Below, piece by piece: positions 1 through 9,482 of a stretch of DNA of 39,249 bases. The notes under the pieces are model-generated. The model did no database searches and was not told the DNA's origin. It was given only the letters and a program-made list of their open reading frames with translations. Position 1 is the stretch's first letter; every line of letters begins with the position of its first letter. The stretch comes from an uncultured bacterium (GTDB lineage: Bacteria; Verrucomicrobiota; Kiritimatiellia; CAIVKH01): NCBI GenBank assembly GCA_903906425.1, contig CAIVKH010000022.1:1-39249 (forward strand), in the 5' to 3' direction. Made by a program: the position numbers and the translations under genes.

Positions 1-222
1 CTCGATATTCTTGTTCTCGTTGAAAAGCAGCAGCGACTTCCAGATGTCCCACCCGACATTTTCTTTCTTGGAAGTCATGCCGGGACTGCGGGCAATGGCG
101 TCGAGGCCCTCGCGGAGCCTCGCCTGCACGAGCTGATCGTATGCTGGCTCGTCCGCCGCATGCAGCGCGACCAGCGGCACCAGCAGCACGGCGGCGAACA
201 TGAGCAATAAATTTCGATTCAT
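1..222 (-). CDS. Secreted protein of unknown function, N-terminal part (runs off left edge)
   Basis: An open frame of 74 codons is read leftwards from an ATG at 222 and is still open at base 1. The start is preceded by a GGAG ribosome site about 7 nt away. The protein begins MNRNLLLMFAAVLLVPLVAL and continues HAADEP, a classic Sec signal peptide with probable cleavage after HA or HAA. The visible mature part (about 50 residues) is charged and helical and contains no motif I recognise. It could be a secreted lyase or hydrolase linked to the sulfatase cluster, but nothing visible shows this. A palindrome pair lies 18 nt upstream of the start, in the likely promoter or 5' leader. Confidence 0.7.
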   Translation of the reverse strand, partial: MNRNLLLMFAAVLLVPLVALHAADEPAYDQLVQARLREGLDAIARSPGMTSKKENVGWDIWKSLLLFNENKNIE

Positions 223-239
223 TTGTTGTCTCCGGTCAT

Positions 240-286
240 TTCCAATCATTGGAAAGTTGGCTTGGCCTTTTTTCCAATGATTGGAA
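240..286. repeat. Phased palindrome pair A (TTCCAATSATTGGAA x2, 32-bp period)
   Basis: Two perfect 15-bp palindromes at 240-254 (centre C) and 272-286 (centre G) are separated by 17 bp. They sit between the start of the leftward secreted-protein gene and the decayed aconitase end. The first member of 11 such clusters in the window. Confidence 0.95.
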
Positions 287-292
287 GTTATC

Positions 293-378
293 CTACTTCA
301 TCGCGGCCCTCACGACATAGGAAAGGATGCCGCCGTTGCGGTTGTAGTCCACTTCGACGGGGAGTCCACGCGGGTTAT
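293..378 (-). pseudogene. Relic of the 3' end of an aconitate hydratase gene
   Basis: Reading leftwards to a TAG at 293-295, the frame encodes VEVDYNRNGGILSYVVR followed by AAMK, which closely resembles the conserved C-terminus of aconitases (pattern R-V/I-D-T/S-P-V-E-V-D-Y-x-x-x-G-G-I-L-x-Y-V-L-R). The preceding residues RVDSP are found only in the neighbouring frame, so one base has been gained or lost in the C-run near 359-362. Further upstream the frame is closed by a TGA and no more aconitase is recognisable. The rest of the gene is absent. This looks like a remnant left by a deletion or rearrangement. The match is from memory of the family and is short, so it could be coincidental. Confidence 0.4.
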
Positions 379-452
379 TGTCCAGGAGAATCATCGTGGC
401 TGGGTGATGTCCATTTCGCGGCCGGTGGCGGGCGCGCGGCGAGTTCGAGCAG

Positions 453-938
453 CTACCGGTTCCGTCGCGCGAACGTCACCATCGTGATGCCGGGGTTGCC
501 GATGTTGCTGCGGTCATCGCGCAAGAACGGAAACGCCGAAAGCAGTTGGCGGCCGGTGGCCGTGCGCTCGCCGAGTTCTTCGCCATGTACCACGAGGCCC
601 GCCCTGTGATTGCGCTGCAAGACCGCCATGGTGCGCCGGACTTCATCGCGGATGGCCCCGCCTTTTCCGCTCGATCCCCAGCCGTGAATTATGCGGATCA
701 CCTGTGCGCCGGAAACGATCGCATCATTCAGTTCCCGGTCCAGCCGCATCATCGCCTGATCGACAGTTGGCAGGCCTTCTTTCAAATTGATCGTCACAAG
801 CCGCGTTGTCTTCGTGACGCGGGACGGCTCGAATACTCTTTGCGATTCGCAGAAGGGGCACACCGTGGCCGTCGGCGGAAGTTCGTTCCCGCACACGCTA
901 CAGAGATCGGGTTCCTGACGATTCGCGCGGCCTTTCAT
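453..938 (-). CDS. Smr-domain protein with N-terminal zinc ribbon
   Basis: 161 residues. The N-terminus carries two CxxC knuckles (CSVCGN and CPFC, about residues 14-32), a zinc-ribbon pattern. Residues about 48-115 form a small MutS-related (Smr) domain: an NLKEG-type first strand, a helix beginning with TVDQAM, then the diagnostic loop HGWGSSGKGGAIR. Smr domains act as nucleases or nucleic-acid binders in DNA recombination or in ribosome-collision response; which applies here is unknown. I chose the ATG at 938 because it overlaps the stop of the upstream epimerase gene as ATGA, indicating translational coupling; a longer frame to 962 lies inside that gene. Zinc binding is inferred from the cysteines only. 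Confidence 0.8.
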   Translation of the reverse strand: MKGRANRQEPDLCSVCGNELPPTATVCPFCESQRVFEPSRVTKTTRLVTINLKEGLPTVDQAMMRLDRELNDAIVSGAQVIRIIHGWGSSGKGGAIRDEVRRTMAVLQRNHRAGLVVHGEELGERTATGRQLLSAFPFLRDDRSNIGNPGITMVTFARRNR

Positions 939-1924
939 TTTCGCGCTGTCCACGCTGCGCAAACTTTGTCGAAGACGGCATCAGCCTCGGCATTGATGGT
1001 CTGTCGTGCCGGGTCTTCGCGGAACCAGCGGACAGCCTCGGCGATTCCTTCGCGATACGTTTTGCGGCAGGCGAAGTCGGGAACCCAGCGTTTGATCTTT
1101 GCGCTGTCGAACACACCGTGCTCGGCCTTGTCGCCCAGCAGAGAGCCGATCATGCGCGGGCTCTCGCGGCAGACGAACCACGTCGGGATTTTCAAAATCT
1201 TCGCATCGCGAATTCCGGCGGCGAGGACGGTCTCGGCATAAATCTGATTCCACGTCAGGACTTCGTCGCTGGTGATGTGAAACGCTTCGCCCGCGGCTTC
1301 GACATTTCCGGCCAGCCCCGCAATGCCGACGGCGAAATCCGACGTCGCGGTGAGCGTCCAGAGATTCTGTCCGTCGCCGTGGATGAAAACCGGTTTGCCA
1401 AGTTCGAGCCGTTTGAGAAACGTGTAGCCCTCGCTTTTGATCGGATTCGGAATCCAGCGGTGGCTGTAGGTGTGCGACGGGCGGACAATCGTGACCGGAA
1501 ATTTCTCGCTGCGGAATTTTTCCATCAGCCAGTCTTCGCAAGAGTGCTTTTGCTGCGCGTAATCCGAAAACGGATTTCCGCGCGGCGATTCCTCGGTGAT
1601 CGGAAGCTGGCGGTGCGGCTTGGCATAAACCATCGCCGTGCTGATGAAAATGTAGTGACGGATGTGCCCCGCAAAAATCGCGTGATCAAGTTTCACTTCG
1701 TCCGGCGTGTAGCCGAGAAAATTGATGACAACGTCCGGCCAGTCGTTGCCGATGACCCGGCGGATCGCCTCCGCATCGTGCCGCTCGGCGACGAGCGCGC
1801 GAAACTGCGGCGGCGCCGACCGCTGGCCGCGCGTGAGGATGCTGACCTCGTGGCCGCGCGATGCCAGCAGCGTCGCGCAGTCGAGTGAGATGTTTCCCGT
1901 TCCGCCGATAAAAAGAATCTTCAT
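935..1924 (-). CDS. NAD-dependent epimerase/dehydratase family protein
   Basis: 329 residues starting MKILFIGGTGNISLDCATLL, which is the nucleotide-binding first strand and GxxGxxx turn of an extended short-chain dehydrogenase. A YxxxK catalytic pair is visible as YAQQK, preceded by the substrate-side serine strand (FISTAMVY). The C-terminal half (ITSDEVLTWNQIY onward) is typical of epimerase substrate-binding lobes and resembles the isoflavone-reductase/CSP41-like branch. The substrate, probably a nucleotide sugar, cannot be told. The ATG at 1924 follows an AGAGGTG ribosome site; frame extensions to 2053 run through the palindromes and are unlikely. It is co-transcribed with and overlaps the Smr gene, and diverges from the first sulfatase. 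Confidence 0.85.
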   Translation of the reverse strand: MKILFIGGTGNISLDCATLLASRGHEVSILTRGQRSAPPQFRALVAERHDAEAIRRVIGNDWPDVVINFLGYTPDEVKLDHAIFAGHIRHYIFISTAMVYAKPHRQLPITEESPRGNPFSDYAQQKHSCEDWLMEKFRSEKFPVTIVRPSHTYSHRWIPNPIKSEGYTFLKRLELGKPVFIHGDGQNLWTLTATSDFAVGIAGLAGNVEAAGEAFHITSDEVLTWNQIYAETVLAAGIRDAKILKIPTWFVCRESPRMIGSLLGDKAEHGVFDSAKIKRWVPDFACRKTYREGIAEAVRWFREDPARQTINAEADAVFDKVCAAWTARK

Positions 1925-2015
1925 GATGGCCGCACCTCTACACGACGCGCGGACCCGATTCGATGAAAAATGCGCGCCGCTGAAGATGCATGGCCCGCGC
2001 GCCGCGGGCGGTAGT

Positions 2016-2062
2016 TTCCAATGATTGGAAACTGCGGAAGGCAGAATTTCCAATCATTGGAA
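2016..2062. repeat. Phased palindrome pair B
   Basis: Perfect copies at 2016-2030 (centre G) and 2048-2062 (centre C), 32 bp apart. They occupy the divergent promoter region between the epimerase (start 1924, leftward) and the first sulfatase (start 2086, rightward), ending 23 bp before the latter start. Confidence 0.95.
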
Positions 2063-2085
2063 AATCTGGTGGCAGGAGTTTTATC

Positions 2086-3849
2086 GTGAAAATGCTGCGA
2101 CTGGCTTGCGCCGTTTTATCGCTCGGGGGTTCCGCGACAATAGTTGCCGCGGAGAAACCCAACGTCGTGGTCATCCTGGCCGATGATCAGGGCTGGGGCG
2201 ATCTGAGCGCGACGGGGAACAAGAATCTTTCGACGCCGAACATTGATTCGATCGCGCGCGACGGCGTGACGATGGACCGGTTTTTCGTCTGCCCGGTTTG
2301 CTCGCCGACGCGGGCGGAATTTCTGACGGGCCGCTATCACGCGCGCGGTGGCGTGCGCGGCGTCTCGACCGGGCAGGAGCGGCTGAACACGGACGTGAAA
2401 ACCATCGCGGATTTTTTCAAGGCCGCGGGCTACGCGACGGGCGCATTCGGAAAATGGCACAACGGAAGCCAGTGGCCGTATCATCCGAATGCGCGCGGCT
2501 TCGATGAATACTACGGGTTCACGTCGGGCCACTGGGGCGAATATTTCGATCCGCCGCTGGAGCACAACGGCGAGTTCGTCCGCGGCAAGGGTTTTATTTC
2601 CGATGATCTGACGGACCACGCGATGGCGTTCATCGAGCAGAACAAATCGCGGCCTTTCTTTTGCTACCTGCCGTTCAACACGCCGCACTCGCCGTTTTGC
2701 GTGCCGGATGAATATTGGAATCGTTTCAAGGACAAGCCGCTCACGATGCGCGCGACCGACGCGTCGCGCGAGCAGACGAACGTGACGCGATGCGCGCTGG
2801 CGATGTGTGAAAACATTGACTGGAACGTCGGGCGCGTGCTGAAGAAACTCGACCAGCTTAAAATTTCCGACAACACCATCGTGATTTATTTTTCCGACAA
2901 CGGCCCGAACAGCCATCGCTGGAACGGCGGCATGAAAGGCATCAAAGGCTCGACCGACGAAGGTGGCGTTCGCGAGCCGTTCTTCATCCGCTGGCCCGGG
3001 AAAATTCCGGTGGGAAGAACTTACTTCGCAATTTCAGGTGCGATTGATTTGCTGCCGACGCTCGCGAAGCTTGCGGGCGTGTCCCTCGACGGCGCAAAGC
3101 CGCTGGATGGCAAAGATCTTTCGCAACTCTGGAACGGCAAGGCGGCGCACGACTGGCCCGACCGCATGATCATTTCGCACCAAAACGGAAAAGTCAGCGT
3201 GCGGACGCAGCAATACCGGCTCGATGATGCCGGCGCGCTTTTCGACATGACGGCCGACGGTGGCCAGCACCACGACATCGCCGCGCAGAAACCGGAAATT
3301 GCCGCGAAACTTTCACAGGCCGTCGCGAACTGGCGAAAGGAAGTTTTGCCGGCGGAAAAGGACGACACGCGCCCGTATCCGGTCGGCTACACCGAATTCC
3401 CGATGACGCCGCTGCCCGCGCGCGACGGTGTTGCGCACGGGAACGTCCGCCGCAGCGCGAACGCGCCGAATTGCTCGTATTTTGTGAACTGGACATCGAA
3501 GGACGATTCGATGACGTGGGACATTGATGTTCACACGACGGGCGATTATGACGCGCAGATTTTTTATACGTGTGCCGCGGCGGACACCGGCTCGACGGTC
3601 CAGCTTGATTTCAACAGCAACAAGCTCGAAGGCGAAATTGCGCAGGAATGGAATCCGCCGCTGATTGACAATCAGGACCGTGTGCCGCGCAAAGGCGAAT
3701 CCATCATGAAGGAATTTCATCCGTTGAAGCTCGGAACGATTCATCTCGAAAAAGGCCGGGGGCTGTTGACGCTCCGCGCGCTGAACGTCGCCGGCAAACA
3801 AGTCGCCGATGTGCGGCTTGTGACACTGACACTGGAGATCAAAAAATGA
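2086..3849 (+). CDS. Secreted sulfatase 1 with C-terminal beta-rich extension
   Basis: 587 residues. A type I sulfatase hydrolysing sulfate esters, probably on polysaccharides, in the periplasm or outside the cell. The N-terminus is a signal peptide (LACAVLSLGGSATIVAA) followed by the metal-site strand VVVILADDQGWGD (Asp33-Asp34). Cys72 in CSPTR is the residue converted to formylglycine; GKWHNG and FSDNGPNS supply further active-site and metal ligands. Residues from about 455 to the end lie beyond the usual sulfatase fold and look like a beta-sandwich accessory domain. I prefer the GTG at 2086 because AGGAG lies 7 nt before it; the ATG at 2092 is also possible. Its stop overlaps the start of the next sulfatase (ATGA). 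Confidence 0.9.
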   Translation: MKMLRLACAVLSLGGSATIVAAEKPNVVVILADDQGWGDLSATGNKNLSTPNIDSIARDGVTMDRFFVCPVCSPTRAEFLTGRYHARGGVRGVSTGQERLNTDVKTIADFFKAAGYATGAFGKWHNGSQWPYHPNARGFDEYYGFTSGHWGEYFDPPLEHNGEFVRGKGFISDDLTDHAMAFIEQNKSRPFFCYLPFNTPHSPFCVPDEYWNRFKDKPLTMRATDASREQTNVTRCALAMCENIDWNVGRVLKKLDQLKISDNTIVIYFSDNGPNSHRWNGGMKGIKGSTDEGGVREPFFIRWPGKIPVGRTYFAISGAIDLLPTLAKLAGVSLDGAKPLDGKDLSQLWNGKAAHDWPDRMIISHQNGKVSVRTQQYRLDDAGALFDMTADGGQHHDIAAQKPEIAAKLSQAVANWRKEVLPAEKDDTRPYPVGYTEFPMTPLPARDGVAHGNVRRSANAPNCSYFVNWTSKDDSMTWDIDVHTTGDYDAQIFYTCAAADTGSTVQLDFNSNKLEGEIAQEWNPPLIDNQDRVPRKGESIMKEFHPLKLGTIHLEKGRGLLTLRALNVAGKQVADVRLVTLTLEIKK

Positions 3850-5726
3850 AATTCACCATGTTACTTTTCTTGTCGCTGCTTTCGATGGCGGCCATCGCGG
3901 CGGACAGGCCCAACGTTGTTTTCATCCTCGCGGACGATCTCGGCGCGCACGATGTCGGCTGCTTCGGCAGCACATTTTATGAAACGCCGAACATTGACCG
4001 GCTCGCGTCACACGGCGTGAAGTTCACGCAGGCGTATGCCGCGAATCCACTTTGTTCGCCGACGCGCGCGAGCATCCTCACGGGAATTTATCCGGCGCGA
4101 ATCGGCATCACCGCGCCGGTGTGTCATCTGCCGGAAGTGCAGCTTGAGAAAAAACTCGAAGCTGCCGCCGGCGGTGGCGTACGCGCGATTCCGGCGAACA
4201 GCATCACGCGTTTGAAAACGGAATATTTTACGCTGGCCGAGGCGATGCATGAAGCCGGCTATGCAACGGCGCATTTCGGAAAATGGCATCTCGGATGGAA
4301 CCGCGAGAAACATCCGGAGGATCGTTACGAGCCGAAGGACCAGGGCTTCGATTTCGAATTTCCGCACGCGCCGAATGTGCCGAGCCCCTCGGGCAGTTAT
4401 TTCTCGCCGTGGAAATGGATCAAGACGCCGCCCGATGCGCCAGTCGGCACGCACATCGAGGATCGCATGTCCGAGGAGGCCGCGAAGTACATTCGCGAGC
4501 ACAAAGACAAGCCGTTCTTCCTGAACTACTGGGCCTATTCCGTCCATGCGCCGTGGAACGCGAAGCGCGATTACATCGAACACTTCAAAGCGAAGGCCGA
4601 CGAGAAGAATCCACAGCACAACGCGCTTTATGCCGCGATGGTGAAAAGCCTCGACGATGGCGTCGGCAGAATTCTCGCGGCGATTGATGAAGCGGGAATC
4701 GCCGATCGCACCATCGTCATCTTTTTTTCCGACAACGGCGGCTATTCATATCTGCCGAAGGCGACCGATCCCGAAGGCTTCGCGCACATGCCCGCGACGA
4801 GCAACTTCCCGCTGAAGAGCGGCAAGGCTTCGCTGTACGAAGGCGGCACGCGCGAGCCGTGCATCGTGTTGTGGCCCGGCAGGACAAAAGCCGGAACGAC
4901 GAGCGACGCGTTGTTTCAAAGCGTTGACTGGTTCCCGACGCTTCTCGCAATGACCGGCGCGAAGCCGCGCGAAGATTTGAAATTCGACGGCATGGACGAA
5001 ACTTCCGCAATTCTCGGAACCGGCGCTCCGCGCGACCGCGTGTTCTGCCATTTCCCGCACGGCGGCCACAACGCCGCGGAGCTTATGCCCGGTTACAAGC
5101 CCGGCGCTTATGTCCGCAAAGGCGATTGGAAGCTCATCCGATTTTTTGCGGACAACGAGGACGGCAGCGATTTGCTGGAGCTGTACAATCTCAAAGACGA
5201 CATCGGCGAAACGAAAAATCTTGCCGCCGAAAAACCGGAGCTTGTTCGCGAGCTGAATCAGCTCCTCAGCGATTTCTTGCGCGAGACCGACGCGGTGATT
5301 CCAATTCGCAATCCGAATTACAAAAAGGAATCCGCAATATCCGCCGATCCGCTTCAAGGCTGGAAAGCGCGCGGCTGCGATGCCGTCGTGACAAACGGAA
5401 TCGTGACGATAACCGGAAAAAACAATGCGCCATTTCTCGGCGTCGGCGCAAACGTCAGCGGAAAAGCGACAGTGAAATTCCGCGCGCGTTGCGCAAACGG
5501 CGGCGACGGAAAAATTGAATGGCTTACGCCCGGTACAAATTCCGCCAGCGCAAAATCTGTTCCATTCACGCTAACGGCCGGCGACTGGCAGACGGCGACC
5601 GTGAATGTCCCGGCGGACGGCGCGATTGGAATTCTGCGGATTTATCTTCCCGCGCAAAAACAGGCCGTGGATATTGATTGGATCGAAATGAAAGCCGCAG
5701 GCAAACCGCGGCGGTGGGAATTTTGA
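3846..5726 (+). CDS. Secreted sulfatase 2 with C-terminal carbohydrate-binding-like domain
   Basis: 626 residues. Signal peptide (MKFTMLLFLSLLSMAAIAA), then the VVFILADDLG metal strand. Cys70 in CSPTR is the formylglycine precursor; GKWHLG and FFSDNGGYS are the other catalytic landmarks, and NLKDDIGETKNLA marks the end of the sulfatase fold. About 120 extra C-terminal residues form a beta-sandwich-like region (VKFRARCANGGDGKIEW...IDWIEM) that resembles carbohydrate-binding jelly rolls appended to polysaccharide enzymes. The start overlaps the previous stop by 4 nt, so the two are translationally coupled. The next sulfatase follows after 12 nt. Confidence 0.9.
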   Translation: MKFTMLLFLSLLSMAAIAADRPNVVFILADDLGAHDVGCFGSTFYETPNIDRLASHGVKFTQAYAANPLCSPTRASILTGIYPARIGITAPVCHLPEVQLEKKLEAAAGGGVRAIPANSITRLKTEYFTLAEAMHEAGYATAHFGKWHLGWNREKHPEDRYEPKDQGFDFEFPHAPNVPSPSGSYFSPWKWIKTPPDAPVGTHIEDRMSEEAAKYIREHKDKPFFLNYWAYSVHAPWNAKRDYIEHFKAKADEKNPQHNALYAAMVKSLDDGVGRILAAIDEAGIADRTIVIFFSDNGGYSYLPKATDPEGFAHMPATSNFPLKSGKASLYEGGTREPCIVLWPGRTKAGTTSDALFQSVDWFPTLLAMTGAKPREDLKFDGMDETSAILGTGAPRDRVFCHFPHGGHNAAELMPGYKPGAYVRKGDWKLIRFFADNEDGSDLLELYNLKDDIGETKNLAAEKPELVRELNQLLSDFLRETDAVIPIRNPNYKKESAISADPLQGWKARGCDAVVTNGIVTITGKNNAPFLGVGANVSGKATVKFRARCANGGDGKIEWLTPGTNSASAKSVPFTLTAGDWQTATVNVPADGAIGILRIYLPAQKQAVDIDWIEMKAAGKPRRWEF

Positions 5727-5738
5727 GGGAGACACGAA

Positions 5739-7139
5739 ATGAACCTGTGCCGAGTCATTGCCGTCCTAGCCCTGCTTCCAATGATTGGAAGTCTGCGCGC
5801 CGATAGTTTCCAATCATTGGAAAAGACGAAGGCCGCGCGGCCGAACATTGTTTACATCCTGGCCGACGACATGGGCTATGCCGATCCGGGGTTCATGGGC
5901 AGCAAGGATCTTCGCACGCCGAACATTGACAAGATTGCACGCGGCGGTTCGATCTTATCGTCGTATTATGAGCAGCCGGTCTGTTCGCCGACGCGCTCGA
6001 CGATCATGACCGGGCGCTACGTGATGCGCACCGGCGTCTATTCGATTGTGCGTCCGCATGCGGAGTGGGGACTGCCGCTCGGCGAACGCACGCTGGCGCA
6101 GGCGATGCGCGAGGCGGGCTACGAAACGGCGATCACGGGCAAATGGCATCTCGGAGAATTTCAGCCGGAGTATCTGCCGCTGCATCGCGGCTTCGATCAC
6201 CAATACGGAAACTGGTTTGGCGCGATTGATTATTTCACGCACATGCGCGGCAAGGATCTCGACTGGCATCGCGACGATCAGATTTGCCATGACGAAGGCT
6301 ATTCGACGTTTCTCGATGCGAAGGAAGCATGTCGCATCATCCGTGAAAGAAATCCGGACAAACCGCTGTTTCTTTATCTGCCATTCAACGCGGTCCACAC
6401 GCCGTTGGAAGCGCCGCCGGAATACATCAAGCCCTACGCGAATCTGCCGAAGCAACGCAGCACGTATGCCGGCATGGTCGCGGCGATGGACGAGGCGATC
6501 GGCCAGGTTATCGCCGCGCTCGAAAAAAAGAAAATGATCGAAAACACGCTGATCATTTTTTCGAGCGACAACGGCGGCTTCGCGCCGGGTCGCGTGACCG
6601 ACAACGGTCCGCTGCGCGCGGGCAAGGGCACGATTTACGAAGGCGGCGTCCGCGTTTGCGCATGCGTGAACTGGCCCGGTCACATTCCTGCCGGAAAGAC
6701 AATTTCCGAGCCGCTGCATTCGGTTGACTGGTTTCCGACGCTCGTGAAACTCGGCGGCGGCTCGCTCGAACAAAAGCTTCCGCTCGACGGAAAAGACATC
6801 TGGCCGGTGCTGACCGAAGGCGCGAAATCGCCGCACAACGAGTTATTGCTTTGCGGCACGCGGAAGAATGTCACCGCCATTCGAGTTGGCGACTGGAAAC
6901 TGCTCGTGAATCCGAACAACAAGGACGAGGAAGATGTCGAGGACACCGAAGCCGAAAGCGGGAAGCTCGAATTGTACAACCTCGCCGACGACCTCGGCGA
7001 AAAACACGATCTCGCGAAGTCGAATCCCGAAAAGGCGAAGGAACTTCGCTCGCGTCTGGACGCGATGATGAAGGACGCCGTTCCGCCCGGCGGCGGTTCC
7101 GCGGCGGTCGCGGCGTCTGGAAAGAAGAAGAAAAAATAG
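5739..7139 (+). CDS. Secreted sulfatase 3 (arylsulfatase B-like), palindrome pair embedded in its N-terminus
   Basis: 466 residues, ATG preceded by GGGAG. The signal peptide h-region is VIAVLALL; it runs straight into residues PMIGSLRADSFQSLEK, which are encoded by two palindromes and their spacer. The sulfatase core starts at NIVYILADDMGYADPG; Cys82 in CSPTR is the formylglycine site, GKWHLG and SSDNGGF follow. The layout and length match arylsulfatase B/GalNAc-4-sulfatase-like members. The C-terminus ends in GGGSAAVAASGKKKKK, a low-complexity basic tail. The sulfatase signature needs an upstream signal peptide and no later start supplies one, so the repeats appear to be translated. Confidence 0.9.
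   Translation: MNLCRVIAVLALLPMIGSLRADSFQSLEKTKAARPNIVYILADDMGYADPGFMGSKDLRTPNIDKIARGGSILSSYYEQPVCSPTRSTIMTGRYVMRTGVYSIVRPHAEWGLPLGERTLAQAMREAGYETAITGKWHLGEFQPEYLPLHRGFDHQYGNWFGAIDYFTHMRGKDLDWHRDDQICHDEGYSTFLDAKEACRIIRERNPDKPLFLYLPFNAVHTPLEAPPEYIKPYANLPKQRSTYAGMVAAMDEAIGQVIAALEKKKMIENTLIIFSSDNGGFAPGRVTDNGPLRAGKGTIYEGGVRVCACVNWPGHIPAGKTISEPLHSVDWFPTLVKLGGGSLEQKLPLDGKDIWPVLTEGAKSPHNELLLCGTRKNVTAIRVGDWKLLVNPNNKDEEDVEDTEAESGKLELYNLADDLGEKHDLAKSNPEKAKELRSRLDAMMKDAVPPGGGSAAVAASGKKKKK
5776..5822. repeat. Phased palindrome pair C, inside a coding sequence
   Basis: Perfect copies at 5776-5790 (centre G) and 5808-5822 (centre C) lie within codons 13-28 of sulfatase 3. Because 32 is not a multiple of 3, the two copies are read in different frames (as LPMIGS and FQSLE). 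It is the only cluster in the window within a convincing gene. Confidence 0.95.
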
Positions 7140-7188
7140 CGCGGAATAGTTTGGCCGCATTGTCTCAATTTCACGCCTCCGCGCTATT
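7135..7188. terminator. Long-loop inverted repeat after sulfatase 3
   Basis: An 11-bp perfect inverted repeat, AATAGCGCGGA at 7135-7145 and TCCGCGCTATT at 7178-7188, brackets 32 nt and starts on the stop codon of sulfatase 3. There is no U-run after it, so it is not a classical terminator; it could stabilise the mRNA 3' end or reduce read-through into the EF-hand gene. Confidence 0.35.
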
Positions 7189-7252
7189 AGACAGTTTGAA
7201 GCCCGGCCGTTGGTGCCGGCAAAGCAGATTCACAAAATCAGAAAGGTTCACG

Positions 7253-7582
7253 ATGAAGAAGATTGAATACGTTGCAGCAGTTGTTGTGCTCGCGGCTTTG
7301 ACCGCAGTGCCCGGTGCGTACGCGAAGAAGGACAAAGGCGCGTCAAACGCGGCGACCGTGCCGTCGGATGTCTATGCCAAGTATGACGTCAACACGAATG
7401 GCGCTCTGGATCCGGCCGAGAAAGACGCAATCCGCGCCGATTTCACGAAGGATCCGGCCGGCGCGCTGAAAATTTTTGACGTCAACAGCGACGGCAAACT
7501 CAGCGATGCCGAAATCTCGATGATCCCGGCAACCAAAACGGCCGATGCGCCTGCCAAGGAGAAGAAGCACAAAAAGAAGTGA
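7253..7582 (+). CDS. Small secreted EF-hand calcium-binding protein
   Basis: 109 residues: a signal peptide (KIEYVAAVVVLAALTAVPGAYA), then two EF-hand loops, DVNTNGALDPAE and DVNSDGKLSDAE, each with the DxNx(N/D)GxLxxxE pattern expected of calcium ligands, and a lysine-rich tail. The ATG at 7253 is preceded by AGAAAGG. It lies between sulfatases 3 and 4. Type I sulfatases hold a calcium ion in the active site, so a calcium-buffering or scaffold role for the sulfatases is possible, but this is only inferred from position. A longer frame from 6851 runs through sulfatase 3 and is not real. Confidence 0.8.
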   Translation: MKKIEYVAAVVVLAALTAVPGAYAKKDKGASNAATVPSDVYAKYDVNTNGALDPAEKDAIRADFTKDPAGALKIFDVNSDGKLSDAEISMIPATKTADAPAKEKKHKKK

Positions 7583-7638
7583 GCGGGCTTTCGAATCTCG
7601 AAGACGGGGCTGCCGGCGCACGCGCCGCGGTCCCTGAT

Positions 7639-7687
7639 TTCCAATCATTGGAAGAGAGCGGAGACGGTTTCTTCCAATGATTGGGAA
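7639..7687. repeat. Phased palindrome pair D (second copy with one-base insertion)
   Basis: A perfect copy at 7639-7653 (centre C) and a variant at 7672-7687 with an extra G in the right arm. The start-to-start distance is 33 rather than 32 bp. The pair lies between the EF-hand gene and sulfatase 4. Confidence 0.9.
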
Positions 7688-7770
7688 AATCCGCGCCGGC
7701 ACGGCCCATCCATTGTTCTCCGTCGTTGCGCGCCGTGAGGAATCCGACGGATGGAACAATCTGTAGCGCC

Positions 7771-9345
<1,575 letters not shown>

Positions 9346-9386
9346 CGCGCCGCGCACCTTCATTTTGCCGCCGCGATCAGCGGACT

Positions 9387-9465
9387 TTCCAATCATTGGC
9401 AAAAACAGCAGACAGGCTTTCCAATGATTGGAAAATAGGGTGAGGCAAACTTCCAATGATTGGAA
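9387..9465. repeat. Phased palindrome triplet E
   Basis: Three copies at exact 32-bp steps: 9387-9401 (one mismatch near the right end, centre C), 9419-9433 (perfect, G) and 9451-9465 (perfect, G). The last ends 17 bp before the start codon of sulfatase 5 and just before its GGAG ribosome site, so the array overlaps the promoter or leader. Confidence 0.95.
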
Positions 9466-9482
9466 ATGAGCGGAGACGACCA

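Noticed and set aside
9387-9465. Palindrome clusters as CRISPR arrays (15-bp repeat, 17-bp spacer)
   Set aside because: Repeats are far too short, arrays never exceed three copies, spacers are partly conserved, and there are no cas genes.
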